Assembly: GCF_020151015.1 (NCBI RefSeq)
Contig: NZ_CP083746.1
Location: 4,866,501 to 4,930,500 of the forward strand
Direction: 5' to 3'
DNA length: 64,000 nt
From: Pseudomonas sp. p1(2021b)
Lineage (GTDB): Bacteria > Pseudomonadota > Gammaproteobacteria > Pseudomonadales > Pseudomonadaceae
The notes beneath the pieces were generated by a model that ran no database searches, had not been told where the DNA came from, and was given only the letters and a program-made list of their open reading frames with translations. The translations under genes were made by a program, and so were the position numbers. The number at the start of each line of letters is the position of its first letter. Position 1 is the first letter of the stretch. Below, in pieces: positions 8,870 to 18,405 of the stretch.

Positions 8870-10226
8870 GCCCCTGAAGCTGGCCGTGGTCGGCCATACC
8901 AACGTCGGCAAGACCTCCTTGCTGCGCACCCTGACCCGTGACGTCGGCTTCGGCGAGGTCTCCCATCGCCCCAGCACCACCCGCCATGTGGAAGGCGCAC
9001 GCTTGTCGGTGGACGGCCAGCCCTTGCTCGAGCTGTACGACACACCTGGGCTGGAGGACGCCATCGCCCTGCTCGATTACCTGGAGCGCCTGGAACGCCC
9101 CGGCGAACGCCTGGATGGCCCGGCGCGGCTGGAGCGCTTCCTGCAGGGTAGCGAGGCCCGCCAGCGTTTCGAGCAGGAAGCCAAGGTACTGCGACAGCTG
9201 CTGGCCAGCGATGCCGGGCTCTACGTGATCGATGCCCGCGAGCCGGTGCTGGCCAAGTACCGCGACGAACTGGAAGTCCTGGCCAGTTGCGGCAAGCCGC
9301 TGTTGCCGGTGCTCAACTTCGTCGCCAGCAGCCAGCACCGCGAGCCGGAGTGGCGCGAGGCCTTGGCCCGCCTGGGCTTGCACGCGCTGGTGCGGTTCGA
9401 CAGCGTGGCGCCACCGGAGGATGGCGAGCGTCGCCTGTACGAAAGCCTGGCGCTGCTGCTCGAAAACGCCCGCCCCGCCCTGCAGCGCCTGATCGATGAC
9501 CAGCAGGCCCAGCGCTTGGCCCGACGCCAGGGTGCCAGGCGCCTGGTCGCCGAGCTGCTGCTCGACTGCGCCGCCTGCCGGCGCAGCGTAGCCGCCGAGC
9601 CGGCCGCCGAGGCCCGGGCCATCGAAACCCTGCGTCACGATGTGCGCCAGCGGGAGCAGCGCTGCGTCGAGGCACTGCTCAAGCTCTACGCCTTCCGCCG
9701 CGAGGACGCCCACGCTGCCGACCTGCCCTTGCTGGACGGGCGCTGGGGGGACGACCTGTTCAACCCCGAAACCCTCAAGCTGCTCGGCGTACGCCTGGGC
9801 AGCGGCGTCGCGGCCGGAGCCGCCGCCGGGGCCGGGGTGGACCTGTTGGTGGGCGGCCTGACCCTGGGCGCCGCGGCGCTGGCCGGGGCCATTGCCGGCG
9901 GAGCACTGCAGACGGCGCGCAACTATGGGTCGCGGTTGATGGGCAAGCTCAAGGGCCAGCGTGAGCTGACCGTGGACGACACCGTGCTGCGCCTGCTGGC
10001 GTTGCGCCAACAGCAGTTGATCGCCGCGCTCGACAGCCGCGGGCACGCGGCGCAAGACAGCATTCGCCTGGGTGAACCGGATGAAAGCACCTGGCGCGAG
10101 GGCAAGCTGCCCGAGGCGCTCAAGCGTGCGCGGGCACATCCGCAGTGGTCGTCGCTCAACCCAGGGGCGCGAGTCAACCAGACCGAGCGCCAGGAGCAGC
10201 TCGAAGCCTTGGTGAACGATCTTTAG
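8856..10226 (+). CDS. Era-like GTPase with DUF3482 C-terminal region
   Basis: This 456-residue protein has an N-terminal G domain: G1 GHTNVGKTS at residues 13-21, a threonine-rich switch I (STTRH), G3 DTPG, and a degenerate G4 (VLNFV, where NKxD is expected). The C-terminal DUF3482 part contains a long glycine/alanine-rich hydrophobic stretch (about 316-355, e.g. GSGVAAGAAAGAGVDLLVGG) that looks like a membrane-inserting glycine zipper. The start ATG 8856 (or 8862) lies inside the end of the DUF2868 gene, so coupling is translational. Uncharacterised family; a membrane-associated G protein is inferred. Confidence 0.85.
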   Translation: MAMTEPLKLAVVGHTNVGKTSLLRTLTRDVGFGEVSHRPSTTRHVEGARLSVDGQPLLELYDTPGLEDAIALLDYLERLERPGERLDGPARLERFLQGSEARQRFEQEAKVLRQLLASDAGLYVIDAREPVLAKYRDELEVLASCGKPLLPVLNFVASSQHREPEWREALARLGLHALVRFDSVAPPEDGERRLYESLALLLENARPALQRLIDDQQAQRLARRQGARRLVAELLLDCAACRRSVAAEPAAEARAIETLRHDVRQREQRCVEALLKLYAFRREDAHAADLPLLDGRWGDDLFNPETLKLLGVRLGSGVAAGAAAGAGVDLLVGGLTLGAAALAGAIAGGALQTARNYGSRLMGKLKGQRELTVDDTVLRLLALRQQQLIAALDSRGHAAQDSIRLGEPDESTWREGKLPEALKRARAHPQWSSLNPGARVNQTERQEQLEALVNDL

Positions 10227-10228
10227 AC

Positions 10229-10324
10229 CCAATCGCGGGACAAGCCCGCTCCCACAGGTTTCCGCGAGCAACGGCGCACCTGTAGGAGCGGGCTTGCCCC
10301 GCGATTCGAGGCCGCAGGCCTCGC
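10229..10324. repeat. REP inverted pair (GCCC-core type)
   Basis: Two opposed units (about 10230-10257 and 10280-10322) with the CGCGGGACAAGCCCGCTCC type core, between the convergent GTPase and binding-protein genes. Confidence 0.9.
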
Positions 10325-10331
10325 AGAACGC

Positions 10332-11357
10332 TTACTGTTGGGCAACCTTCTCCGACTTGCCGTCATAGCGCTTGCGCCACTCGGCGAGGATCTCGTCGCG
10401 GTTCTTCGACGCCCAGACAAAATCGTTCTTGATCAGGCGCTGCTCGTAGTCCGCCGGCAACTCGGTCTGCGGCTTGGCGATACCCGGTGCGGCCAGTACG
10501 GCGAAGTTCTCCTTGTACAGCTCCATGGCGGCCGGGCTTGCCGAGAAGTCGGCCAGGCGCTTGGCCGCATTGGCCTTCGGCGACCCCTTGATCACGGCGG
10601 TGGCCTCGATCTCCCAGCCCAGGCCTTCCTTCGGCAGGACGATGTCCAGCGGCGCGCCCTGGCGCTTGAGCTGCACGGCCGGATATTCGAACGAGATACC
10701 GATCGGGAATTCGCCGGCCGCCGCCAACTTGCACGGTTTGGACCCGGAATGGACGTACTGGCCGATGTTCTGGTGCAGGGCGTCCATGTAGGCCCAGCCC
10801 TGCGGCTCGCCAAAGGTCTGCAACCAGGCGCTGACATCCAGGAAGCCCGTGCCGGACGATGCCGGGTTGGGCATGACGATCTTGCCCTTGTACTCAGGCT
10901 TGGTCAGGTCCTGCCAGCTCACCGGCTTGCTCAGCCCCTGCTTCTCGGCCTCGATGGTGTTGAAGCAGAGGGTCGCGGCCCATACGTCCATGCCGACCCA
11001 GGCCGGCGGGTTGGCCGCATCCCGGTAGTTCGGCGAGATCTTGCCCAGGTCTTTGGGCGCATAGGCTTCGAGCATGCCGTTCTGGTCGAGGATCGCCAGG
11101 CTGGAGGCCGCCAGGCCCCAGACCACATCGGCCTGTGGACGGTCCTTCTCGGCCAGCAGCTTGGCGGTGATGATGCCGGTGGAGTCGCGCACCCACTTGA
11201 TCTCGATGTCCGGGTTGGCCTTCTCGAAGGCCTGCTTGTAGCGCTTGAGCTGCTCGGCCTCGAGGGCCGTGTACACGGTCAGCTGGGTCGCGGCGGCCGA
11301 AGCCTGCAGGCTGAACACGGCGGATACGGCAGCGACAAGTGCGAGGGGCTTGAACAT
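10332..11357 (-). CDS. ABC importer periplasmic binding protein (2-aminoethylphosphonate type)
   Basis: This 341-residue secreted binding protein has a 22-residue signal peptide ending ASA. It belongs to the Fe3+/phosphonate-type solute-binding group (LTVYTALEAEQLKRY, KWVRDSTGIITAKLLAEKD, PNPASSGTGFLDVSAW). Its closest recognisable family is the putative 2-aminoethylphosphonate transporter binding protein. It is the last gene of a three-gene operon read leftward (ATPase, permease, binding protein), 30 bases after the permease. Substrate assignment rests on family resemblance and the linked LysR regulator; ferric iron is an alternative for this fold. Confidence 0.8.
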   Translation of the reverse strand: MFKPLALVAAVSAVFSLQASAAATQLTVYTALEAEQLKRYKQAFEKANPDIEIKWVRDSTGIITAKLLAEKDRPQADVVWGLAASSLAILDQNGMLEAYAPKDLGKISPNYRDAANPPAWVGMDVWAATLCFNTIEAEKQGLSKPVSWQDLTKPEYKGKIVMPNPASSGTGFLDVSAWLQTFGEPQGWAYMDALHQNIGQYVHSGSKPCKLAAAGEFPIGISFEYPAVQLKRQGAPLDIVLPKEGLGWEIEATAVIKGSPKANAAKRLADFSASPAAMELYKENFAVLAAPGIAKPQTELPADYEQRLIKNDFVWASKNRDEILAEWRKRYDGKSEKVAQQ

Positions 11358-11387
11358 GATGCGGTTCCTTACAGGGTTGGCAGTCGG

Positions 11388-13112
11388 TCAGTGGCCGGGG
11401 GCGCGCTGGCGCCAGGCCTGGGAGCGGCGCAGCAGGCCGCGGGAAGCACCGGCCAGCAGCAGCGAGGCCGTCGCACTGGTCAGCAGGATCAGGGTCGACA
11501 TGGCGGCAGCGCCGCCCACGTTGCCGGCGTCGTCCATGTTCAGCACAGCAACAGCGGCGAGGATGGTGTCGGGGCTGTACAGGAAAATCGCCGCCGACAC
11601 CGTGGTCATCGCCGAGACGAACAGGTAGCGGATGATGTCCAGCAGCGCCGGCAGGCAGATCGGCACGGTGACCCGGGCAAAATGCTTGTACAGCGGCGCC
11701 TTGAGCGACAGCGCAGCGGCTTCGAACTCGCCGTCGAGCTGGCGCAGCGCGGTGGTCGCGGTCATCTGCGCGGTGGTCAGATAGTGGGCGATGGTGCATA
11801 CCACCAACAGCGCCATGCCGCCGTAGAACACGTGCAGCGGGTTGCCTGCCAGGTTGAAGAAGAACACGTAGCCCAGGCCCAGCACCAACCCAGGCACGGC
11901 CATGGGGATGAAGCTCAGCAGGCGCAAGGCCTGGTTGAGCAGCCGTTGGCCCTGAGTCTTCTCCATCAGGTAGGCGCCGGTGAAGATCACCACGCTGCCG
12001 ATCAGCGAGGTGGCCACGGCCATGGTCACGCTGTTGCGATAGGCCAGCCAGCCGCCACCGGCGGTGTCGTCGAACAGATAGTGCTTGAACGACAGCGACA
12101 GGTTGTAGGGCCAGAATTTGACCAGCGACGAATACACCGCCATGCCGATGACCAGCAGCAGCACCGCGCACACCAGCAACACGATGGCCAGGAAGCAGGC
12201 ATCACGACGGCGCGAAGGCTTGGGCTGGAACACCTGGGCACGGCCACTCATGGCTTCGCCCTGGCGACGACGCAGCCAGGCATCCACGGCGAAGCTCAGC
12301 AGCGCCGGTACCAGCAAGACCATGCCGATCAGCGCGCCACGGCCAAACTGCTGCTGGCCCACCACGGCCTTGTAGGCCTCCAGCGCCAGCACCTGGTAGT
12401 CGCCGCCCACCACCACCGGCACACCGAAATCAGTGATGGTCAGGGTGAACACCAGGCAGAACGCGGCGAACACCGCCTGGCGCGTGCCCGGCCAGGTGAC
12501 GCTGCGGAACGCCCGCCAGGGCCCCGCGCCCATGCTCGACGCAGCATCGAACAGCCGGGCATCGGCCAGCGACAGTGCCGAGAGCAGGATCATCAAGGCA
12601 TGGGGGAAGGTGTAGATGGCCTCGCCCAGGACGATGCCCCAGAAGCCATAGACGTTGTCGGTCAACAACCCGCGCAGCAAACCCTGGTTGCCGAACAGGT
12701 ACACCAGGGCGATGGCCGGCAACATCGACGGCGCCAGCAGTGGCAACAGGGAAATCCCGCGCCACAGGCCCTTGGCCGGTATCAGGGTGCGTTGCAGAGC
12801 GTAGGCGAACAGGTAGGCCAGCGGCACGACGATGGCTGCGACACTGAAGGCCACCTTGAGGCTGTTGCCCAGCAACCAGTGGAAATTCTCGCTGGCGAAC
12901 AGCGCGCGGGCCGCGACCAGACCGCCGCCTTGGCCGGCGTCGCCATTGAAGCCGCGCCAGAAGATCGCCAACAACGGCATCAGCACGGCGAGGATGAGCA
13001 GGGCCAGCAACAGGCTCTTGCCGCCGACGACGAACAGGCGATCCCCCAGGGCCACACCACTGCGGGGCGCAGCCTTGGCTTGGACGATCGGCACGGACAT
13101 TGGCGCGGCCAT
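11388..13112 (-). CDS. ABC importer permease, fused double permease (2-aminoethylphosphonate type)
   Basis: About 574 residues with two binding-protein-dependent permease domains in one chain (about twelve membrane helices). Each half has an EAA-type loop (about residue 190, DAASSMGAGPWRAFRSVTWP; near 470, AALSLKAPLYKHFARVTVP), as in ferric/phosphonate permeases of this layout. ATG 13112 starts one base after the stop of the ATPase gene; a TTG three codons upstream would overlap it. The gene is followed by the binding-protein gene. Confidence 0.85.
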   Translation of the reverse strand: MAAPMSVPIVQAKAAPRSGVALGDRLFVVGGKSLLLALLILAVLMPLLAIFWRGFNGDAGQGGGLVAARALFASENFHWLLGNSLKVAFSVAAIVVPLAYLFAYALQRTLIPAKGLWRGISLLPLLAPSMLPAIALVYLFGNQGLLRGLLTDNVYGFWGIVLGEAIYTFPHALMILLSALSLADARLFDAASSMGAGPWRAFRSVTWPGTRQAVFAAFCLVFTLTITDFGVPVVVGGDYQVLALEAYKAVVGQQQFGRGALIGMVLLVPALLSFAVDAWLRRRQGEAMSGRAQVFQPKPSRRRDACFLAIVLLVCAVLLLVIGMAVYSSLVKFWPYNLSLSFKHYLFDDTAGGGWLAYRNSVTMAVATSLIGSVVIFTGAYLMEKTQGQRLLNQALRLLSFIPMAVPGLVLGLGYVFFFNLAGNPLHVFYGGMALLVVCTIAHYLTTAQMTATTALRQLDGEFEAAALSLKAPLYKHFARVTVPICLPALLDIIRYLFVSAMTTVSAAIFLYSPDTILAAVAVLNMDDAGNVGGAAAMSTLILLTSATASLLLAGASRGLLRRSQAWRQRAPGH

Positions 13113-13113
13113 C

Positions 13114-14178
13114 TCAGGCAAAGACCTGCAGGCTGCGCGGTGGCAGAGCCACCCAGATGTCCTGGGAGCCCAGGCGCGGCATGGCCTCGGGGGCCACCTC
13201 CGCCAGCAGGGAATGGCCTGGCAGGGCCTTGAGCTCGAAGCTCATGCGGCAGCGGTTGCCGAGGAAGGTGATTTCCCGCACCAGGGCCGGGAACAGGTTT
13301 TCCTCATGCACCGGCGGGTTGACGGTGATCGCCTCCGGCCGGCAGAACAGGCGGCCACTGCCCGCCTGCACGGCGCCCGGTGCCAGGCGCATGTTCACGT
13401 CACCGACCTGGGCGTGATGCTCGCCGCTGCGGTGGAACGGCAGCCAGTTGCCCTGGCCGACGAACTCGGCGACGAAGGGTGTGGCGGGTTGGTCGTAGAT
13501 TTCCTGCGGTGTGGCGTACTGCTCGACCTGGCCGTGGTTCATCACGGCGATGCGGTCGGCCATCAGCATGGCTTCGTCCTGGTTGTGGGTCACCATCAAG
13601 GTGGTGATGCCCAGCTGACGCTGCAGCTGGCGCAGCTCGGTGCACAGGTGCTCGCGCACGCGGGCATCGAGGGCCGACATCGGCTCGTCGAGCAACAGCA
13701 ACGAAGGCGCCGGCGCCAGGGCGCGGGCCAGGGCCACACGCTGCTGCTGCCCGCCGGACAGCTGGCCGGGGTACTTCTTCTCGCTGCCGGAAAGGCCGAC
13801 CAGCTCGAGCATCTCGGCCACTCGATGGCGGGCCTCTTCGCGGCTGCAGCCGGTCAGGCCGTAGGCGATGTTGGCCTCGACGGTGAGGTTGGGGAACAGC
13901 GCGTAGGACTGGAACAGGATGCCGTAGTCACGGGCCTGGGGCGGCAGCTCGGAGATGTCGCGCTCGCCGATGTACAGCTCGCCGCGATCCTGGCGCTCCA
14001 GGCCGGCGATGCAACGCAGCAGAGTGGTCTTGCCGCAGCCCGAGGGGCCGAGCAGGCAGACCAGCTCGCCTGCGGCGATGTCCAGGGACACATCGTTCAG
14101 TGCCGTGAAGGCGCCGAAGCGCTTGTGGATGCCGCGCACTTTCATTTGTGCGCCCGGGGTAGTGATGGCGTTGTTCAT
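13114..14178 (-). CDS. ABC importer ATP-binding subunit (2-aminoethylphosphonate type)
   Basis: This 354-residue ATPase has Walker A GPSGCGKTT, Q-loop LFQSYALFP, signature LSGGQQQR, Walker B LLLLDEP, D-loop SALDARV and H-loop VTHNQDEA, then a C-terminal TOBE-type domain (about 245-354). It is the first gene of the importer operon. The 5' region (14179-14290) is relatively AT-rich but shows no clear promoter hexamers. It energises uptake through the fused permease. Confidence 0.9.
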   Translation of the reverse strand: MNNAITTPGAQMKVRGIHKRFGAFTALNDVSLDIAAGELVCLLGPSGCGKTTLLRCIAGLERQDRGELYIGERDISELPPQARDYGILFQSYALFPNLTVEANIAYGLTGCSREEARHRVAEMLELVGLSGSEKKYPGQLSGGQQQRVALARALAPAPSLLLLDEPMSALDARVREHLCTELRQLQRQLGITTLMVTHNQDEAMLMADRIAVMNHGQVEQYATPQEIYDQPATPFVAEFVGQGNWLPFHRSGEHHAQVGDVNMRLAPGAVQAGSGRLFCRPEAITVNPPVHEENLFPALVREITFLGNRCRMSFELKALPGHSLLAEVAPEAMPRLGSQDIWVALPPRSLQVFA

Positions 14179-14290
14179 GACAGGGCCTCATCGAACAGAT
14201 GGGGCCATGCTAGGAACTCAATGCGAAGGTTATGTGGCTGGGAAACAAAAGCTACCGATAGTGCTATTCAAAAATTTTGTAATGAATTCA

Positions 14291-14568
14291 CCGGCCCTTT
14301 CGCGGGTAAACCCGCTCTCATAGAACAACGCATAACTCATTGATTTGACAAGGCCTGTAGGAGCGGGCTTGTCCCGCGATCAAGGGCGAAGCCCTTGCCA
14401 TACAGCCGCGGCGGCTGGGCCGGCCCAATCGCGGGACAAGCCCGCTCCTACAGAAGAAGGCGGCGCCAGCCACTTGTTCTCTGCGCGACAGCGCAGCCCA
14501 AAGGGCTGGGTGATCTCCCACAGGGTTCAGCGCAATCCCTGTGGGAGCGGGTTTACCCGCGAAGAAGC
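14291..14568. repeat. REP cluster of four units
   Basis: Four GCCC-core units (about 14291-14323, 14355-14397, 14421-14453, 14539-14566) fill most of the 400-base gap between the importer operon and the LysR gene. Orientation alternates, giving two inverted pairs. Two of them use a GGGTAAACCC variant. No open frame or other element is evident in this gap. Confidence 0.85.
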
Positions 14569-14578
14569 CAACACCGAT

Positions 14579-15448
14579 CTAGAACTGCGACCCAACCACC
14601 TCTTGCGCCACGCCCAGGAAGGCCGCTGGCAACCTGGCCTGGCGCCGCTCCTTGAGGCAATACAGGTACTCATGCATCACCGGCGCATTGTCCAGCGCCA
14701 GCACCCGCAGCTCCGGGTTATGCGGCACTTCATGGCGGGCGATGATGCTGATGCCGATGTTGCGCAGCACCGCCTCGCGGATCGACTCGCGGCTGCCGAT
14801 CTCCAACAGCGTCCCGCCACCGATCCCGGCCTCCTCGAGCATCCGTTCGGTCAGCTTGCGGGTGGTCGAGCCCTGCTCGCGCATCAACAGGCAGTGCCCG
14901 GCCAGCGTCTCGATCGACACCGTTTCCCGATGGGCCAACGGGTGATTGCGGTGCACCGCCACCACCAGCGGGTCGGCCCCCAGCACCTTGCGCACCAGGC
15001 GATTGTCCTCCACCAGCTGCGACGACGCCGCAATGTCCACCCGGTAGTCCTCGAGCATTTCCAGCACCTGCTGGGAGTTGCCGATCTCCACCGTCAGCCC
15101 CACCTGGGGCAGGCGTTCGCGGAAGACCTTCACCAGGTCGAGGATGTAGTACGGTGCAGTGGCAGCGATGCGCAAGCCGCCCTGGGCCTGGCCACTGTTG
15201 CGCAGCTCGAACTCGATGTCGGCTTCCTGCTGGAGCAGCGCCTTGACCATCGGCAGCAACCGTGCGCCCTCCTCGCTCAGCACCAGGCGCCGCCCACCAC
15301 GGTAGAACAGCTCCACCGCGTACTGGCTCTCCAGGTTGCGGATCTGTGTGGTCACCGTGGGCTGGCTGAGCCCGAGCTTCTTTGCGGCCAAGGTAATGCT
15401 GCCCAGGCGGGCCACCATGTAGAAAGCCTTGAGCTCGGCGCTCAGCAT
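14579..15448 (-). CDS. LysR-type regulator associated with aminoethylphosphonate genes
   Basis: This 289-residue regulator has an N-terminal winged helix-turn-helix (about 1-60: LKAFYMVARLGSITLAAKKLGLSQPTVTTQIR) and a two-lobe effector domain. It resembles the LysR subfamily linked to aminoethylphosphonate genes, which supports the neighbouring importer's assignment. It is in the same orientation as and upstream of the importer, separated by the REP cluster. Its stop lies just after a REP unit; its start is 10 bases from the end of cadA. Confidence 0.85.
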   Translation of the reverse strand: MLSAELKAFYMVARLGSITLAAKKLGLSQPTVTTQIRNLESQYAVELFYRGGRRLVLSEEGARLLPMVKALLQQEADIEFELRNSGQAQGGLRIAATAPYYILDLVKVFRERLPQVGLTVEIGNSQQVLEMLEDYRVDIAASSQLVEDNRLVRKVLGADPLVVAVHRNHPLAHRETVSIETLAGHCLLMREQGSTTRKLTERMLEEAGIGGGTLLEIGSRESIREAVLRNIGISIIARHEVPHNPELRVLALDNAPVMHEYLYCLKERRQARLPAAFLGVAQEVVGSQF

Positions 15449-15458
15449 CGCGAAACCT

Positions 15459-17711
15459 CTATTTGCGCAGCAGGCGCAAGCCGTTGAACACCACCAGCAG
15501 GCTCACGCCCATGTCGGCGAACACCGCCATCCACATGGTCGCCAGGCCGGCGAAAGTGATCGCCAGGAAAATCGCCTTGATACCCAGGGCCAGCACGATG
15601 TTCTGGGTGAGTATCGCCGCACTTTGGCGCGACAGCCTGACGAAGGCGGGGATTTTGCGCAAGTCGTCGTCCATCAGTGCCACATCGGCGGTCTCGATGG
15701 CGGTGTCGGTGCCTGCGGCCGCCATGGCGAAACCGATCTCGGCACGGGCCAGGGCCGGTGCGTCGTTGATGCCATCGCCGACCATGCCCACGCGATGCCC
15801 CTGGGCATACAGCTGCTCGATACTGCCGAGCTTGTCTGCAGGCAGCAGGTTGCCCTCGGCGCGGTCGATGCCCACCTGGGCGGCGATGGCCTGGGCCGTG
15901 TGCGGATTGTCGCCGGTCAACATGACAGTCTTGATGCCCAGCGCGTGCAGTTCGGCGATGGCCTGGCGGCTGCTGTCCTTGACCGTGTCGGCTACGGCGA
16001 ACAGCGCCAGCGGGCCGGAGCCGTCGAGCAGTAGCACCACCGTCTTGCCCTGGCGTTCCAGCTGGTCCAGCTCGGCCTCGAGCGCTGGCGAGCACAGGCC
16101 CAGTTCCTCGACCAGGCGATGGTTGCCCAAGTGATAGCGCACGCCCCCGATTTCGCCGCGCACGCCATGGCCGGCCAGGGCGGTGAATTCGCCGACCTCT
16201 TCCAAGGCCAGGCCTTGCACTCGCGCCAGCTGGGCGATTGCCCCGGAAACCGGATGGTCGGAGCGCGCCGCGAGGCTCGCGGCCAAGGCCTGGGCACGGC
16301 CTTCGAACAACGGATCGAGGACTTTGCTGTCGGTCTGCACCGGCTTGCCATGGGTGATGGTGCCGGTCTTGTCCAGGGCGAGGAAGTCCAGCTTGCGGCC
16401 GCCCTCCAGGTAGACTCCGCCCTTGATCAGGATGCCCTTGCGCGCCGCGGCGGCCAGGCCGCTGACGATGGTCACCGGCGTGGAGATCACCAGTGCGCAC
16501 GGGCACGCCACCACCAGCAGTACCAAAGCGCGGTAAATCCAGTCGAACCAGGCGCCAGCCATGAGCAGCGGCGGGATGATCGCCACCGCCAGGGCCACGA
16601 CGAATACCGCCGGCGTGTAGATGCGCGAGAACTGGTCGACGAAACGCTGGGTCGGTGCCCGGGCGCCCTGGGCCTCTTCGACGGCCTTGATGATGCGCGC
16701 CAGGGTCGACTGGCCGGCCAGGGCCGTGACGCGGTACTCCAGCGCGCCGGCCTGGTTGATGGTACCGGCGAACAGCTTGTCGCCCACCGCCTTCTCGACC
16801 GGCAGGCTTTCGCCGGTGATCGGCGCCTGATCGACGCTCGATTGCCCGCTGACCACTTCGCCGTCCAGGCCGATGCGTTCGCCCGGGCGCACCCGCACCA
16901 ACGCTCCCAGGGCCACCTCGCGGACCTCGACCTCACGCCACTGGCCATCGGCCTGCTGCACCGTGGCCATGTCCGGGCTCAGCTGCATCAAGCCACCGAT
17001 GGCGTTGCGGGCACGGTCCAGCGAACGCGCCTCGATCAGTTCGGCGACCGTGAACAACACCATGACCATGGCCGCTTCCGGCCATTGGCCGATCAACACC
17101 GCGCCGGTGACGGCGATGCTCATCAAGGCGTTGATGTTGAGGTTGCGGTTCTTCAGGGCGATCCAGCCCTTCTTGTAGGTCCCCAGGCCACAGCCCAGGA
17201 TGGCCACCAGTGCCAGGGCGGCAACGACCCATTCCGGCGCCAGGCCAGCGAAGTGCACCCCCTCGGCGGCAATCGCCGCCACGCCGGAAAGCGCCAGCGG
17301 CCACCAACGGGTCTTGCCGGGCTGCGGTGCGGTGTGGGTACCGTCGTCCTCGCTGGCCAGGGGCTCGGCATGCATGCCCAGGCTGTCGATGGCCTGTTCG
17401 ATCTCGGCGGTGCCGCCCAGGGTGTGATGCACACCGAGCACCCGGTTGATCAAGTTGAATTCCAGTTGCTCGACCCCGGCCAGCTTGCCGAGCTTGTCCT
17501 GGATCAGGCTCTGCTCGGTAGGGCAGTCCATCGCCTCGATGCGGAAGCGGCTGAGCCGAGCGCCGGCGCTGGCCGCCTGGGTCAGTTTCACCCTGGCAGG
17601 TGCCGCCGCGGCGCTGCAGCAGCTGTGGGCGTGGGCATCATGGCGATGGCCTTCCTGGCCGTGGTCATGGGCGTGGTCATGCTTGTGTTCATGGCTGACA
17701 GGCTGGTTCAT
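15459..17711 (-). CDS. cadA: Cadmium/zinc-exporting P1B-type ATPase
   Basis: This 750-residue inner-membrane efflux pump for Cd2+/Zn2+ (and Pb2+) has a His-rich N terminus with CC (residues about 7-35), a heavy-metal-binding domain in which the usual CxxC appears as MDCPTEQ, transmembrane CPC in [13 protein letters not shown], phosphorylation site DKTGT, the SDHP motif and [13 protein letters not shown] 17711 follows AAGGA; an in-frame GTG seven codons upstream is less likely. It is divergent from cadR, with the CadR operator between them. Confidence 0.95.
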   Translation of the reverse strand: MNQPVSHEHKHDHAHDHGQEGHRHDAHAHSCCSAAAAPARVKLTQAASAGARLSRFRIEAMDCPTEQSLIQDKLGKLAGVEQLEFNLINRVLGVHHTLGGTAEIEQAIDSLGMHAEPLASEDDGTHTAPQPGKTRWWPLALSGVAAIAAEGVHFAGLAPEWVVAALALVAILGCGLGTYKKGWIALKNRNLNINALMSIAVTGAVLIGQWPEAAMVMVLFTVAELIEARSLDRARNAIGGLMQLSPDMATVQQADGQWREVEVREVALGALVRVRPGERIGLDGEVVSGQSSVDQAPITGESLPVEKAVGDKLFAGTINQAGALEYRVTALAGQSTLARIIKAVEEAQGARAPTQRFVDQFSRIYTPAVFVVALAVAIIPPLLMAGAWFDWIYRALVLLVVACPCALVISTPVTIVSGLAAAARKGILIKGGVYLEGGRKLDFLALDKTGTITHGKPVQTDSKVLDPLFEGRAQALAASLAARSDHPVSGAIAQLARVQGLALEEVGEFTALAGHGVRGEIGGVRYHLGNHRLVEELGLCSPALEAELDQLERQGKTVVLLLDGSGPLALFAVADTVKDSSRQAIAELHALGIKTVMLTGDNPHTAQAIAAQVGIDRAEGNLLPADKLGSIEQLYAQGHRVGMVGDGINDAPALARAEIGFAMAAAGTDTAIETADVALMDDDLRKIPAFVRLSRQSAAILTQNIVLALGIKAIFLAITFAGLATMWMAVFADMGVSLLVVFNGLRLLRK

Positions 17712-17777
17712 GGAATCGTCCTTAATGAGCACTGGGCTCTGTAGGCGCGGGGCGAGCCCGCACTACAAAGTGGGTTG

Positions 17778-17814
17778 TTGCCAAGTGAACACCCTGTAGC
17801 CACTATAGGGTCAA
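17778..17814. promoter_or_regulatory. CadR operator and divergent cadA/cadR promoter
   Basis: A 21-base interrupted palindrome (17791-17811; half-sites ACCCTGTAG and CTATAGGGT) has the form known for CadR. Read towards cadA, a -35 TTGACC (17809-17814) lies at the operator edge and a poor -10 follows after an over-long spacer of about 19-20 bases, the arrangement that MerR-family activators untwist. Towards cadR, TTGCCA (17778-17783) with CACTAT (17801-17806) could be the -35/-10, so CadR would also cover its own promoter. Confidence 0.8.
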
Positions 17815-17835
17815 CCCTCCCCCTGGAGATTTGCC

Positions 17836-18279
17836 ATGAAGATCGGAGAACTGGCCAAGGCCACCGATTGCGCCGTGGAGACCATCCGCTACTACGAGCG
17901 CGAGCAACTGCTGCCGGAACCGGCACGCACCGAAGGCAACTACCGGCTGTACACCCAGGCCCATGTGGAGCGACTGACCTTCATCCGCAATTGCCGCACA
18001 CTGGACATGACCCTGGACGAGATCCGCAGCCTGCTGGCCCTACGTGACAGCCCCGATGGTTCGTGCGGTAGCGTCAATGCACTGATCGACGAACATATCG
18101 AGCATGTGCAGGCGCGGATCGATGGATTGATGGCGTTGCAGGCGCAGCTGGTAGAGTTGCGCCAGCGATGCAATGCCAAAGGGTCGGAGTGTGCGATCCT
18201 GCAGCAGTTGGAGACGAACGGGGCGGTATCGGTGCCGGAGACCGAGCACTCACATGTGGGGCGCAGCCACGGACATTGA
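17836..18279 (+). CDS. cadR: Cadmium-responsive MerR-family activator
   Basis: This 147-residue MerR-family regulator has an N-terminal helix-turn-helix (IGELAKATDCAVETIRYYER), a dimerisation helix and the metal-site cysteines Cys77, Cys112 and Cys119, exactly the positions described for P. putida CadR. The C-terminal tail is His-rich (HSHVGRSHGH). It is expected to twist the cadA promoter on Cd2+ binding. AGAT/GGAG precedes the ATG. Confidence 0.96.
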   Translation: MKIGELAKATDCAVETIRYYEREQLLPEPARTEGNYRLYTQAHVERLTFIRNCRTLDMTLDEIRSLLALRDSPDGSCGSVNALIDEHIEHVQARIDGLMALQAQLVELRQRCNAKGSECAILQQLETNGAVSVPETEHSHVGRSHGH

Positions 18280-18284
18280 TCTTG

Positions 18285-18391
18285 CGGCCCATCGCGGGAC
18301 AAGCCCGCTCCTACAGACACAGCACAAGATCAGGATCGGCGCCAAACCTGTAGGAGCGGGCTTGCCCCGCGATGGGCTGCGCAGCAGCCCC
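18285..18391. repeat. REP inverted pair (GCCC-core type)
   Basis: Opposed units at 18285-18317 and 18349-18391 in the convergent gap between cadR and thyA. Confidence 0.9.
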
Positions 18392-18405
18392 CGACGATCC
18401 AGAGG

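Noticed and set aside
10338..13232. A 2.9-kb open frame on the plus strand opposite the importer genes
   Set aside because: Product is Gln/His/Arg-rich low-complexity sequence typical of antisense frames in high-GC Pseudomonas; the minus-strand genes have clear family motifs, ribosome sites and operon spacing.
14291..14568. Regular repeats that might suggest a CRISPR array
   Set aside because: Units alternate in orientation, vary in sequence and spacing, match REP elements elsewhere in the window, and no cas genes are present.
17735..17765. GTAGGCGCGGGGCGAGCCCGC near the cadA start, REP-like
   Set aside because: Only a partial, single, diverged match inside the cadA leader; not convincing as a REP unit.
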